Shown: positions 1 through 11,904 of the stretch, piece after piece
Layout of the letters: the number at the start of each line of letters is the position of its first letter
Numbering within the stretch: position 1 is the stretch's first letter
From: Rhipidocladum racemiflorum
Taxonomy: Eukaryota > Streptophyta > Magnoliopsida > Poales > Poaceae
DNA: 64,000 nt
Assembly (NCBI GenBank): GCA_036346355.1
Contig: CM070570.1
Location: 5,960,649-6,024,648, forward strand
Direction of reading: 5' to 3'
Notes under the pieces: model-generated
The model's input: only the letters and a program-made list of their open reading frames with translations
What the model was told of the DNA's origin: nothing
Database searches by the model: none
Position numbers and translations under genes: made by a program

Positions 1-2
1 GG

Positions 3-185
3 CAACGACGAGTCAAGGGCTCTGCATCTTTCTTCAGTGATGCACATTGTGCCAGCCAAAACCACCCAATGTTCATTACTGACAAAAAGTTTCCTCTCTT
101 TGATTGGTGCAGTGAGCAGTGTAGTGTTGTCAAGTTCAGGCATCGCATTGGCCCAGAGGGATCTGGAGAATCCTTGAGCTGGTAG
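3..185 (+). CDS. 3'-terminal exon of an unidentified gene (partial)
   Basis: One frame stays open from the window edge for 60 codons and ends at TAG (183-185). The peptide is rich in Cys, His and aromatic residues; it contains the runs DAHCASQNHPMF and FDWCSEQCSVVKF, which look like real protein rather than random translation. The gene starts left of the window, so neither its start nor its splice sites can be seen. I do not recognise the family. The spaced Cys/His residues could bind a metal, but that is a guess. The AT-richer sequence after the stop would be its 3' UTR. The alternative is a chance open frame at the window edge. Confidence 0.35.
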   Translation, partial: QRRVKGSASFFSDAHCASQNHPMFITDKKFPLFDWCSEQCSVVKFRHRIGPEGSGESLSW

Positions 186-951
186 AATTGGAATGGAGTT
201 GAATTGGAATGGAGTTCTGTTATTAAACATTCACTTGCACAATACAATAATACAGTGCTTGACTAAGCTTATTGTGTTAGGAGTTTATATCAGGTTTAGA
301 GAAGGAAAGACTTCAGGGTAAATTTCAAAGTTTAGGCATGCACAAAATTATGTTGCCGGAAATGGAACAGTGTTGCGTCCGGATTGGTTTCTGAGATAGC
401 CAAGTTTGATTTAGGTCTTATAGTAGAGATAGCTATTTGGAGCTTGTATTCTCAATTCATATAGGCAAATGAGGAACTAGTAAAGCTGCATGGTTGAAGT
501 CGCAGCACCACTCTTATTTGTCAAAATGGTGAGTTCTTATTTCCTTGCTACGCTCTCTAGACAGAGATTCAGAACTTCAGAAGGTTCAAAAGTCCCACAT
601 GTAGTGAGAGAAAGCTAGGGAGATGTTGTCAGGCGGTTTAACTGGTCAGTGGCACAAGGAACTGACAGGTGGGTCCCAAAAGGCAGTGAAGGGAAAGAGA
701 AATTATGTTGAATGCATTTGCTCTTGCCACTTCATTTACTTGGCCAATGCACTGACCCATCAAACCTTAATGGTGGATTGGTCCAGACAATTTAAATGTT
801 GCTTGACTTGGTAGTTAATAATTCAACATTTTGATTGCATTGATCTTGCTCAGGTTCAGTGACGAAATGCTTAATGAGGAAATAAGTTTTTCGTAAAAAT
901 GGATTTTCTAAGTATCCAAAATGATATTGAAACTTTTATCATATTGCCACA

Positions 952-955
<4 letters not shown>
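186..955. other. intergenic / possible 3' UTR
   Basis: AT-rich sequence after the stop of the partial exon. I see no coding frame, no TIR and no TSD-bounded element here. The small open frame at 623-814 has no recognisable content. Confidence 0.4.

Positions 956-1000
<45 letters not shown>
956..1000. repeat. (AT)n microsatellite
   Basis: An uninterrupted run of alternating A and T of roughly 45 bases. Likely polymorphic in length. Confidence 0.95.
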
Positions 1001-1002
<2 letters not shown>

Positions 1003-1369
1003 CCAAAATAAAATTTTAGAGCCAGAATACTTATATTTATTTTTATACAATTCTTTTAATTGAAGAAGGCTCAAATTGGTTAAAACTGTTTTTGACTTTT
1101 CCTGAGCAACAATTCATTTTAAATCTTTTTTTTTTGAAAATTTATAGAAATGATATATAAAGGTAATGTAGGAAATACATTTTATTTTTGAACTTTCGCT
1201 AAATTTCTTTTTGATAAACAAGGTTAAGATTCCGTTTGCGGATAAAATAGAAAGTTTTTCTTGTGCAACAAAGTTCAAAGAAGTTCACAAAATACTAAAA
1301 ATTCAATTTAAAATAATAAATTAAAAATTTTAATTTATTTTTACTTTATTTTATTTTGAGGATGTTACA

Positions 1370-2640
1370 ACATGGCAATAGTAATCATCTAGGGTTACAA
1401 AGGATTTAATATGGTTCAATATTTTCAAGGAAGTTTCATGAGCAAATCAACATTATCTAGGTATCATGTCATTCTAAAATATTGTTTTCAATATTTCAAT
1501 AGACAGTAAAATAATGCGATAGAAAATAATTAATAATATAGCATGGCATGATTTGGATCAACATGATCAAAGGTGTACGGCTTGCCTTGCTCGGCGATCG
1601 GATCGGATGAACTGTAGTCGATGTGGTCGTACTCTGCTCCTATCGGGTCCGGCTCCTGCTCTGGGAACTGCGGCTGCTCTTGGAACTGTCCAATGTTCGA
1701 ATCTAGCGTGGAAAGGCGAACGGCAAATAAAAAAAACAGAAAACGGAAACGAAAACGAAACCGAAAACTGGAACCGGGCTGAGAGAGAGAACGAAGGGCG
1801 AAATGGGTATTTCGGGAATTTTAGAAACTCCGGATTGAGGAACGGAGGGCATTTTTGGACTCAGTGGATCGAAACGGTGCGGAATATGTATTTTGTGGGT
1901 TTCTAGGGCCTTTGGAATTTTCGAGAATTTTTCTGGAGTTTTAATCGAATTTTGGATTTAATAATTAATTATAAAATCCAAAAATTGGAATTACTATTTC
2001 AACAGTAATGGGCCAAATCAATTTGGGCCCAATCGTAGCGGCCGAGGCCACTCATGGCGGGCGGCTGGCCGTGTGGCTCGCCAGAGCGGCGCGAGGAAGC
2101 GAGGAACCCTAGGGTTCCCCTGGCGAGCGGCGGCGGCGGCGCTACGGCCGTAGCCAAAGAAGGAGAGGCAGGCGTGGGGAGAGGGAGAGCTCACCGGCTG
2201 GGCGGGGGAATGGGGCGAGTGGAGGAGGAGCTCAGGGGCGGGCTTTTATAGGGGAGGCGAGGCCCGTGGCGCTGATGCGATCGGCCTGGCGCAGCAGCGT
2301 CTGGCCGATTGGCCAGTGGCCAGCTGAGCGGGCCTTGGGCGTGGGCAACAGTCGCGGCGGCGGCTGGCGAGGCGGCGAGGCTGAGCCAGCGAGCCGAGGC
2401 GCGAAGTGCGAGCGGGAGGCAGCCGGCTTGGGTCGGAACGGGCCGGAAGGCGAGCAGGCCGAGAGGCCCAGGAAGCCATGGAAATTGGCCCAAGAGCAAA
2501 AATGAAAAGAAGCAAAAATCCAAATGCAGATTCGAAATTTCAAATTCAAATTTGAACCTGAAATTTGAATAAACTCCAAACCAAATTCGTTTTGAATTTT
2601 TAGTCATTTCATTGTATATAGGCTAGAATATTGGTAGTCA
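1370..2640 (-). mobile_element. degraded Gypsy-type LTR-like sequence
   Basis: On the minus strand this reads like the U3-R-U5 of a grass Ty3/Gypsy LTR. There is a GC-rich block (about 2040-2500), a TATA box (rc of 2243-2251) and then a moderately GC-rich leader that decays into AT-rich sequence toward 1370. I could not find matching TG...CA ends or a TSD, so the boundaries are approximate. To its left, 1001-1369 is AT-rich and ends in GGATGTTACA. Read on the minus strand that is TGTAACATCC, a common Gypsy LTR start, so a second truncated LTR may abut here. The open frames in the GC-rich block are compositional. Confidence 0.4.
2243..2251 (-). promoter_or_regulatory. TATA box of the LTR-like sequence
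   Basis: The minus strand reads CTATAAAAG inside a GC-rich context, the usual arrangement at the U3/R boundary of grass Gypsy LTRs. Any transcription would run toward lower coordinates. Confidence 0.4.
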
Positions 2641-3360
2641 GTTCGAAAAAAAGAAGTAGCGGAATGTAACTCCACAAAATGTACTCACCTCGCAACACAA
2701 AAATGAAGTATCAGAATGTAACTACAAAAATTTGCATATATTGATTGTTTTATTTATTTAGGATTTTCTGAGAATTTTGATGAATTTTTTGAATTTATTA
2801 ATTGCCTTTTCCTATTTTGAGTATTGTGAAAATAATTTATTCAAGAAAAATAAAGCCAAATTTATGCTCAAAATAATTTTCCTAGTTCAAAATAATATAA
2901 ATTATTTTTGAAAATTTTTTTGTAGAATTTTCAAACTCTATTTACTATTTATTAAAAATATTATAGTATTCCTGGGATTACTAAACATTTAAAAAATCTT
3001 TCCCCACTCTCTTGGGCCAGCCGAACCGGCCCACTTCTTCTCCTTCCAGGCCACCCTGCCAACCGGCCTCCCGACCCACTTATACCCTCTTCGGCCCAAG
3101 CCAGCCCGGCCGAGCCCCCCTCCACTTCGCCTTGCCAACATGTGGGCCCAGGGTCCCACCTGTCGGGCGCCTTCTTCAACCTCCGACCGTCCCCCTCCAC
3201 CTCCCCCTCTCCTCTCCTCCATGACCAGCTGAACCGCTACCTCCCTTCCCTCTTTCTCGCGTCGGCACCACCTCTCCGTGTGGATGAGACCCCCCGAATC
3301 GCCGCCGCCTTATCTCTTCCTCCCCTGGGCCCTTATCCCCTCCCCAGCCATCGGCTGTTG

Positions 3361-6300
3361 TGTAGGGTCGAGGATACGACTGGAGGGGGCCGAATAGGCG
3401 TTTATAAAAATTCTTCTCTAAACTAACGAATACGCGCTAAGCAACCCTATGTCAAAACCTAAACAACATACGAAAGCAAAAGTATATGGTTTTGACAATT
3501 AAGCCTAAATCAACTAGGCTCACTAGTACACTAACTAAATTATGTCTCTAAGCAAGAAAGCAATTCTACACAAGTAAACAATTTAATCTTACGAATATAA
3601 ATTGCAACAATATGAATAAGGACTGCAACAAAGTAAAGGAGCATAAGAGCACACCAACCTTTTCTCGTGGTCTCGGAGGCTTACCAGTCTCCCCTAATCC
3701 ACGTTGAGGCAAGCCCAATTCTTGGGACCGGATCCGCACTTGAGCACTCACCTCCTTTCACTAATGGAAGTTTTTCACCCCTTCGGGTAGGCTAAACTCC
3801 AACATTCACAAACTTTGTCAGAGCTTCTCACAAATCTCCGTTGAGAGCTCCTGTGCACGATGCTCCTACACCGTCAAGGTGACAACAACAACCAAGAGTA
3901 ATAAGGTGAGCGTCTTGCTCGAGCTTCACTTAGCGCAACACATGCGCTCCGGTGATCTCCTAAGTGCAACACATGCACTAGGATCCTCCTCAAGTGCAAC
4001 ACATGCACAAGAGGCTCTCAACCCCCTTGCTAATTACAACACATACAATTAGGCTCACTCTTTTAGCTCAAGAAGCAAATTGAGGAAGGCAACACATGCA
4101 CTTCATTCCCATAAATTCTCAAATGTAGCAACAACCCTGGTAGTACCGCTTAATACCAGCCCCACGGAGCGGTATTGCAGGCCTCAGCAAAACTCTAGAA
4201 AACACCCCTCTTTGAAAAATAACTATCGGTATCTTAGGGCCGGTAGTGCTGGCCGAGCGGTAATACCGCTCCCATAAGCGGTACTACCGCCCTACTACCT
4301 TCGATAGTGCCGACCACAGGAGAAAAAACATATTTTCGCTAAAATCATTTCTCCAAACACTCAACAATTAATCTTTGAACCATGTGATGATCAACACATG
4401 ATCACACCACTTTGCAAAACACATTTGCAAACTCAAATCACATTCTCCAAAGAATTTCATTCAAACTCTAACAAATTTGCGAAAACACATTTCGCAAATA
4501 ACCCAAGATATATTTGCAAAAATGTATTAAGCAAATGACCCATGAGTCTATGAGATTAATCCTCTTCGCCATGTGATGATCAGCACATGATCAAATTAAC
4601 CTGCAAACCCCGCCGCTAGCCCTATTTACATGCTCTAGGATCCCAGACTCATAGACCTTCCGTTTATTTTCACAACGAATTTGCAAATAACAACTCAAAC
4701 ATTTCATGCTTGAGCATTCTCTTTTTGCAACACATGTAAAAATCTAGCTCCGAACAAACTCCAAATCATACTCAATTGCATGAGCTCTCTAATTACAACA
4801 CATGTAATTCTCTAGCTCCATGCATCCACAATAAAACTCAAATTACTTGATCATTTTTGTTTTGCAACACATGCAAAACCTAGCTTCAAGCAACCACAAT
4901 AAAACCAAATTGCTTGAGCATCCTCGTTTTGTAACATATGCAATGCCTAGCTCCAAGCAATCACAATAAAACCAAATTTCTTGAGCATCCTCGTTTTGCA
5001 ACACATGCAAAACCTAGCTTCAAGCAATGCTAAATAATCTCAAATGCTTGAGCTCGTTATTTGCAACACATGCAAGTCTCTAGCTCCATGCATACCACTT
5101 AAACACAAAATTGCTTGAGCTCTCTCCTTTTGCAACACATGCAAACTTAACTCCAAACAATACTAAATCAAATAAGAGATTAATTTGAAGAGCCAAGCAT
5201 GAACTTCAGCATTTGCAACACATGCAAAATATGAACTTCATGCAAAAGCCAACACATGAGCTCATTCCATTTGCAACATATACAAATCAAAACTCCATGC
5301 GAAAAACCAATGCATAAGCTTCTCCTATTTGCAACACATGCAAATCAGAGCATTATGCGAAAACCAATGCACGAGCTTCACCCATTCGCAATACATTCCA
5401 AATAGTTAGCTCCATGTAAAATTCAAATAAGAAGGTTTAGCTTGAGTGAACAACGGGATTGAGTTCATCAACTCATGATGAAGCTCAAGTAAAATACTTG
5501 ACCACTCTTAATAGTACGACATCTATCTACAACCACTCTTTATCTAGTTATACCTTGTCGCACGTGAGCAATCCCCTTTGGGGCTTTAAAGATCTTCAAT
5601 CTTTCTTCTCCCTCGGGATCATCACCCGACTCCTTGTCCATCAACTCTTGATGAACCTATTTTCTCTTTGAGATCTCCTCTTGAAGCTAATCCTTTCTTG
5701 ATGACGTCCTTGTCCCGTTTTCTCTTCATCTCAATCACTTGGACTAGCTCCTACTTTCACAACTCATGAAAAGTGTTAGTCCAAAAAATATAGTTGTCTC
5801 AATCGTCTATGCCTCCATTAACACATAATAGATGCCTCCAAGATCGATTGAGCATAACCCTAATAAATTTAATGAAATGATTGTGTTTTAAGTACAATGA
5901 TGCAACACATGCTTCATTATACTTAAGAACTATCCATTTGTCCTTAATTAATCAAGGAATATCATCAGCACATGATGAAGTGTTCTTTAATGATTAATAA
6001 GACAAATGAACTCAATTTAAATTTTTATTTAAATTGATGTGAATATATATAATTACACAAGTTTTCATATACTCATATTGATGGAAAGTAATGATCTATA
6101 ATTTGTGGAATAAATGAAAATGAACATTACTCTAAGCCATCAACTATAGAATAAATTCCATAAGGTTATGTGCATACATATAATTGACTTTCAATCAATA
6201 TGCACATATTCAATTGTGATTGCATTGGAGTTTATCCTATATTACCATGAGTATACTAGAACTAGGCAATTAAAATATATATTCAATGAATAGTTCCAAA

Positions 6301-6662
6301 CTATTGATCATTTATATATCGAATGAAGAAATAAATCAATACTAATGAAACTTCGAGTTAGAGTATGAACCCCCCCTTGATGTGTGCATCCATGTGTTAT
6401 ATGGATTGGGAAACATAATGCATATTTTGAAGTTAATGTAATGGAGGAATTCATACTTTAACTTGAATCCTAAGTATGCAATAAGATAATGAACATTAAT
6501 ACGAGTGCATACCTTGTGTTTTTTATTTTCTATACAAAGTTGAGACTACTAACAATAAGCTCAATAAATATGTTAGTCTCATAAAGATTAGATTTGTCAT
6601 TAAACAAAGATTAAACATTAATCTAAAACCAATCACCAAAACCAATAGAGCTTGAACTTACA
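3361..6662 (-). mobile_element. 3.3 kb solo LTR, Sirevirus-like, minus orientation
   Basis: The ends read TGTAGGGTCG (3361) and GAACTTACA (6662), and TGTTG flanks both sides (3356-3360, 6663-6667). That is a perfect 5-bp TSD, so this is a complete solo LTR and not a fragment. The minus-strand 3' end (around 3361-3420) resembles the U5 end of the Sirevirus-like element at 9449 (a TCGA..ATAC phrase followed by a G-rich run and GAATAGGC). The body carries more than a dozen GCAACACATGC-type repeats (about 3930-5400) and palindromic GCGGTA.TACCGC motifs (about 4130-4300). The same family recurs in opposite orientation at 27771. Open frames inside are not convincing genes. Confidence 0.85.
3930..5400. 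repeat. dispersed CAACACATG motif array inside the LTR
   Basis: A short core, CAACACATG, usually as GCAACACATGCA, recurs at irregular spacing of about 40-120 bases across 1.4 kb. Between copies lies a looser phrase on the pattern CTAGCTCCAAGCAA. The reverse-complement core CATGTGTTG recurs in the sister LTR at 28500-30560. Palindromic and repeated LTR motifs are known in Sireviruses; this particular motif I cannot name. Confidence 0.75.
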
Positions 6663-8460
6663 TGTTGCGCAACTACCACAGCCTATTTTGGCCGGCCACC
6701 CCGCCGCTCACGCCTCCCCCTCCCCTATAGCCCCCCTCTTGTGCTCCCCTTCTCCCTCACTCCCTCCCTCTCCTCCTCCCGCTCTCTCTCCCGCACTCAA
6801 GCACTCCACCACCATCCTCTCTCCTGCCTCCGGCACTGTCCTGGGCCGGCCCCGCACCACCGCCTCCCTCCCTCTTCAGCCCCGTCGACCCCACCGTCGG
6901 CCTCGCCTCGCACCACTGCCGCCGGTGCGCACACCCCCGTCGCCTCCCATCCCTCGGCTGCCGACCGGCGTGCCACTCCCGAGAGGTCCATGCGCGCTGC
7001 CGTGCATCAGGTGCACGATGCACCTGAGTAGCGTCATGGACCCGGTCCATGCCGGAAGAGGCCACTCGTCAGCCGCCCCTCATTTTTTCTCTTAAAAATT
7101 AATTTCGCAAAAATTCTATCATGACGCAAGTGTGATGTTATAAACCAGTTTTGATTTAAAAATAAATCCAAAAATTGTCAGCTAAACCAGTTTTGATTTA
7201 AAAATAAATCCAAAATTGCAGTTGACATCAACATTGCGCAATAATTCAGATTTTCTTTAGAAAAATAATTCCAAAAATCAAAAATCCATTTTCTTCATTT
7301 TATGTGTTTTCAAACTTCCGGGAGCCCATTCTAACTCCGTTTGGCTCCATTTTTCTTTTTAAATTCATCTAAAATCCTAAATTTATGTTTTATACTAGTT
7401 TGATATTTTATTTAAATTTATTTGAATTTTATTTGAATTCGGATACTTTTCATTATATATTTCGAAGAGTCAAAGGAGTTCGTGGACAACGATTTTGAAC
7501 AGCTACCATCGAGAAAGGCAAGTTACACCATTGACCATGTTGATCCCAATTTTTAAATTGTAATTTGAATTTAAATTATTGTATGCATAATTTATCAGTG
7601 CAATTTATGTCCTAATTTTAAATACATAGCTACTCCTAGTTGTTATGACCTCATTTGACTTTGATATACCATATACTACTGTAACCTTAGACAAAAACTG
7701 GTACAGTAATATAGTATTGACTAGTGTTTTATAGTAAATGGTTTAGATATGCTTAAACCTGAATTTAGGATATTTTTGGGAATTTATACCGAATAATTTT
7801 TTTGTTGAAATAAAGCTATTCCTTGGTATTGGTGTACCATGGAATGTATGAAAGGTGATATGGTTCAAAAGAAAGTAAAAATAAGATTTAAACCGGAAGA
7901 GAAATGGTTGGGTGGTAGTTTGGTAATGGTTCTGGGTTTATGGAAAGTCTCGCATAGTCAATTAAGGACCGATCTGAGTTTTGTTGAATGTAAAGCCTAA
8001 CCGTACTACTACAAGTCTGAAATAGGACAGACCTGGCTAATCGTATTAAAACATATCATGGACAAGCATGCCATTAGGTGGAAATAGTGTGGTGAAAGAG
8101 TGAGGCTGCCACTCGGGCGCAAGAAGGGGCTTCTAATTAAAGGAATTCATTAGCGGTGAAACGATGAAACCTTAGCAAGCATGACTACATGGATGTGTTT
8201 TTACAGGGGCCTTGTTGTGATTATCTCTGCCACACACCAAACGAAGTGTGTCGGCGCAAGGAGACGATCATATCTTGTGGGTAAATTTGTACAACCTCTG
8301 CAAAGTCTAAAACTAATCGATTAGCTGTGCCCGCGGTTATGGGCATGTCTAGCAAGACATTCACAGACTAGACTTTGATTTTTCAAAAGTGATTTCAAAG
8401 TGTAAGATGATTTATAAATGGAAAGGGGTTCCATCTTGTAGAAAAGTTGGGATTATGCTC

Positions 8461-9152
8461 TGTCGGGGATTGGATAACCTCTATAAGTACTATAATACCT
8501 CGACAGCCCGTTTTGGCCGACCATGTGTACTCTCGGATGATGTTCCCGAGGAAGACCCGTGCATGGTCTGGCTGGTTGGTCCGCCTGACCGGACTAGGCC
8601 CATTATTCAGCCACAGGCATCCATGCTCGAGGCACGAGCCTCTATGCTCGGCCTTGGCCAAATACGCTCGGCCCAAGCTTGCCCATGAATGACATGGTCG
8701 GAAGGTCATGTTCTGCCCCAAAACGTTCGAGTAGCGCTAATTATGCCACGATCTGGTGTCATTGCGCCCACAACGGGAACGTGGCAAGAATCAAGGCTTC
8801 GGTTACAGCCACGGTTAATGCAGTCAATTGTCCGTTATTCGGCTGCAGTTATAGCAAATATTCTTGTAAGTTATAAATACCCCTTGGCCATATCGATAAG
8901 GGGAGAGGGATAGAGAATACGCACGCATACGACGCGAGCCAACACAAAAAGCAATAACAACACCACTGGAGTAGGGTTATTATCTCCACAGTAAGGGGTC
9001 CGAACCAGGATAAACCCTTTTGTCCATTTTTTCGAGTATTCTAAAGCATTTGGGCATTCTTCGGAAGTAAACCCTTCATCAAAAAAGGGGACTGTGTTGA
9101 TCCCTCATTCAACAAGTAAGCTCGACGGGGGCTCGTTCCCCAATCGTCGACA
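8461..9152 (+). mobile_element. 692-bp solo LTR
   Basis: The ends TGTCGGGGATTGG and CAATCGTCGACA are imperfect inverted repeats of each other, and TGCTC flanks both sides (8456-8460, 9153-9157). The element has a TATA-like phrase TATAAATACCCC near 8873 and a homologous copy in the opposite orientation at 52418-53124. No internal domain or second LTR adjoins it. A Gypsy origin is likely from the style of the sequence but is not proven. It is nested inside the longer LTR at 2665-15206. Confidence 0.85.
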
Positions 9153-9448
9153 TGCTCTGAATTTCATCCCGTGTTGAAAATTGGTTTAAAACTCAGTTTT
9201 ATTAATCAATTATGCCTTCAAAATTAATTATTGTATTTGAAATATTGCTTATCGCTCAAACTAACCATATTATGCCATTCTTTGTTATCCTTACATTAAA
9301 AATGCATCTCCTATGTAACATGCGGAGTACTTTTGTACTCACCCTTGCTTACTCTATTGATTCAGATGAGGAGTTCTATGCTAGTGAGGATCTCAATGAC
9401 TAGGCTGCTACATCAGTCGATTGCTTGTGGCAGATTTACTGGGTTTTA

Positions 9449-10856
9449 TGTAGGATCGAAGTATACGAATATAGCAATCAGAGGGGGGGTGAATGATTGT
9501 GCGGAAGCTAAAACCAAATTCTTGACCTATTAAAAGTTCACCCCAAAACAGAACCAAATAATTGCCTCGTTTTCAACAAAAACAGAATGACAGAGGTTTG
9601 GTAAAACGAGAATTCCTGGAGATCCAACCGTCGAAACGATCTGAAATTTGGACACAAGAAACTAGATTCCAATACGAATCGAACCCAAAAAGAATCAGCT
9701 CGATCGGACTTACGGATCAAAAGTTATGAGCTTCGCAAGCTTGCTGATCCAGAACTTGACGAGAATCAATCTAATCAAAACTTCAAGATTAAACAAGAAC
9801 GACAAAAGATTGATCAACTAGACTTTGAGAAACACTAGATCAATACCCTAGAGAGGTTTTTGATGGATCAAATCAAGATAAAACTTGAAGAACAAAAACC
9901 AATCTAGAACTAGAACAAGCATGCAAACAAGAACCAAAGCGAGAAAATCTTGTAGCGGCGTGGTTCTTGTAGCCATAAAAATCTTGGAAGAATTGATCTT
10001 TATTTCTTGTCTAAAATACTCTCATCAAAAGAGTACAAACCCTAAAACCAAGCTCAAAGCTTGATGCGCTCAGCTCTACTTGGTGCCTTTCAACAGGAGA
10101 CCCCCACTATTTAAAGCACCAACCCACAAGGAGTTACGAATACGATTCCTATTCCTAGAAGGAATCGTATCCAACTCAACTCTACTTGGCCCAACCAGGC
10201 CGAGTACAACTCTTGCACGCGTATGGCAACCCTACCATACTCACGTGACTAACACTTTGCAGCGTATGGCCACCGCCATACTCACGTGACTAACACTTTT
10301 GCGAATGACCTCTGCCATTCTCACGTGACTAACCATTCTTCATGTGCACCATTCTCTTAGCGAGCGTCCCGCATGACATCCTTGACCACCAAGACCTCGG
10401 TTCCTCCTGAACCTAGTCCCGAACCTCAGTTCCTCCATGAACCTAGCTCGGTCCGTCATCGACCACATTCGTCTTCGAGCAATACACGCACATGAACAAA
10501 CCACAAAACAAATCCGAGCACAAGTCACGACTTGACTCAATGTCAATCCATGCAACTACTCACATGAGTATTGCATAAAGTCCACTTCAAAAGAAGCATC
10601 ATGAAATCATTACAAATTTCAAATTCACATTCAAAATTCAAATCCAAATCGCTCAAAACCCTAATTGAGCGAAAACGCATTCACGACGGACAAACAAAGT
10701 TAGTCCGTTGTATAAGGAAAAGTTTCTGTTCCAAGAAGCCAACCAAACGCGGAAAAACACGTTCACAACGGATAAACAAAGTTGGTCCGTTGTACATGCA
10801 AAAATGGCTTCGGTCATGAGCTCAAAACAAGTTCACAACGGACCCCAGAAGCTTGT
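9449..10856 (-). repeat. left arm of the LTR palindrome (inverted LTR)
   Basis: This 1408-bp arm is the near-identical reverse complement of 11150-12558. Matching landmarks, read inward, are the U5 end at 9449, the ACCCCCACTATTTAAAG promoter region near 10100, the triple CACGTG block (10195-10330), and the ACAACGGACCCCAGAAGC phrase near 10835-10852. LTR-like sequence continues past 10856 into the spacer to about 11110, so this copy is longer than the right one. Confidence 0.9.
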
Positions 10857-11110
10857 CCGGCGCAAACGTGCCACGCTCGGTTTCACAAAAGTAAAACCCT
10901 AGAAAAAGTTCATTCACGACGGACAAAAAGAATTAGTCCGTTGTACATGTGAAAATCTTGGTTTCCAAGAAATTATCCAAACCGAAAAAGCTTGTTCACA
11001 ACGGACCAAGAAAAACTGTCCGTTGTACATGTGAAAATGACTTCGGTCATGGGCTCAAAAACATGTCCACGACAGACCCAAAAACTTGGTCCGTCGCAGA
11101 TGGGGAACTT
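10670..11110. repeat. U3 stem-loop repeats (ACAACGGAC ... GTCCGTTGT)
   Basis: The sequence repeatedly shows CACGACGGAC or ACAACGGAC followed after a short loop by GTCCGTTGT or GTCCGGCGC. Each pair can form a small hairpin. A block of about 230 bp holding two such pairs occurs twice in tandem (about 10670-10870 and 10910-11110). Sirevirus LTRs are known to carry repeated palindromic motifs of this kind, proposed to be cis-regulatory. Confidence 0.75.
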
Positions 11111-11149
11111 ACTGTTTCTTGAGAGCTTGGTCCGGCGCTAATGCGTAAC
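10857..11149. other. spacer (loop) between the LTR palindrome arms
   Basis: This 293-bp stretch lies where the two arms stop matching, at AGCTTGT/ACAAGCT. It is made of further U3-type palindromic repeats that belong to the left LTR copy. Confidence 0.7.
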
Positions 11150-11672
11150 ACAAGCTTCTGGGGTCCGTTGTGAACTTGTTTTGAGCTCATGACCGAAGCC
11201 ATTTTTGCATGTACAACGGACCAACTTTGTTTATCCGTTGTGAACGTGTTTTTCCGCGTTTGGTTGGCTTCTTGGAACAGAAACTTTTCCTTATACAACG
11301 GACTAACTTTGTTTGTCCGTCGTGAATGCGTTTTCGCTCAATTAGGGTTTTGAGCGATTTGGATTTGAATTTTGAATGTGAATTTGAAATTTGTAATGAT
11401 TTCATGATGCTTCTTTTGAAGTGGACTTTATGCAATACTCATGTGAGTAGTTGCATGGATTGACATTGAGTCAAGTCGTGGACTTGTGCTCGGATTTGTT
11501 TTGTGGTTTGTTCATGTGCGGTATTGCTCAAGACGAATGTGGTCGATGACGGACCGAGCTAGGTTCATGGAGGAACTGAGGTTCGGGACTAGGTTCAGGA
11601 GGAACCGAGGTCTTGGTGGTCAAGGATGTCATGCGGACGCTCGGGCTAAGAGAATGGTGCACATGAAGAATG

Positions 11673-11802
11673 GTTAGTCACGTGAGAATGGCAGGAGGTC
11701 ATTCGCGTGCAAAAGTGTTAGTCACGTGAGTATGGCAGGTGGCCATACGCGTGCAAAGTGTTAGTCACGTGAGTATGGTAGGGTTGCCATACGCGTGCAA
11801 GA
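11673..11802 (+). promoter_or_regulatory. three tandem G-box repeats in the LTR
   Basis: Three 43-44-bp units each begin GTTAGTCACGTGAG. CACGTG cores fall at 11679-11684, 11723-11728 and 11766-11771. The CACGTG G-box is a binding site for plant bZIP and bHLH factors. The same three boxes occur inverted in the left arm (about 10230-10330). They sit about 125-220 bp upstream of the TATA-like element, a sensible enhancer position. Confidence 0.7.
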
Positions 11803-11896
11803 GTTGTACTCGGCCTGGTTGGGCCAAGTAGAGTTGAGTTGGATACGGATTCCTTCTAGGAATAGGAATCGTATCTAACTCCTTGTGGGTTGGTGC

Positions 11897-11904
11897 TTTA
11901 AATA
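11897..11904 (+). promoter_or_regulatory. TATA-like element of the forward LTR
   Basis: TTTAAATA precedes a G-rich stretch and a long transcribed-looking R/U5. The inverted arm has the same box (about 10107-10114) pointing the other way, so the two LTR promoters diverge from the spacer. Confidence 0.5.

Noticed and set aside
3930..5400. CRISPR-like array of short repeats and spacers
   Set aside because: The repeat core is only about 9-12 bases, spacing is irregular, there are no cas genes, and it lies inside a TSD-bounded LTR of a plant genome.
6652..7095. Proline-rich 147-codon open frame
   Set aside because: It begins in the solo LTR and runs into the GC-rich U3 of the outer LTR across the insertion junction, so it is compositional.
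10571..11435. Two identical 82-codon proteins on opposite strands (10571-10819 and 11187-11435)
   Set aside because: They are the same LTR sequence read from the two palindrome arms and not genes.
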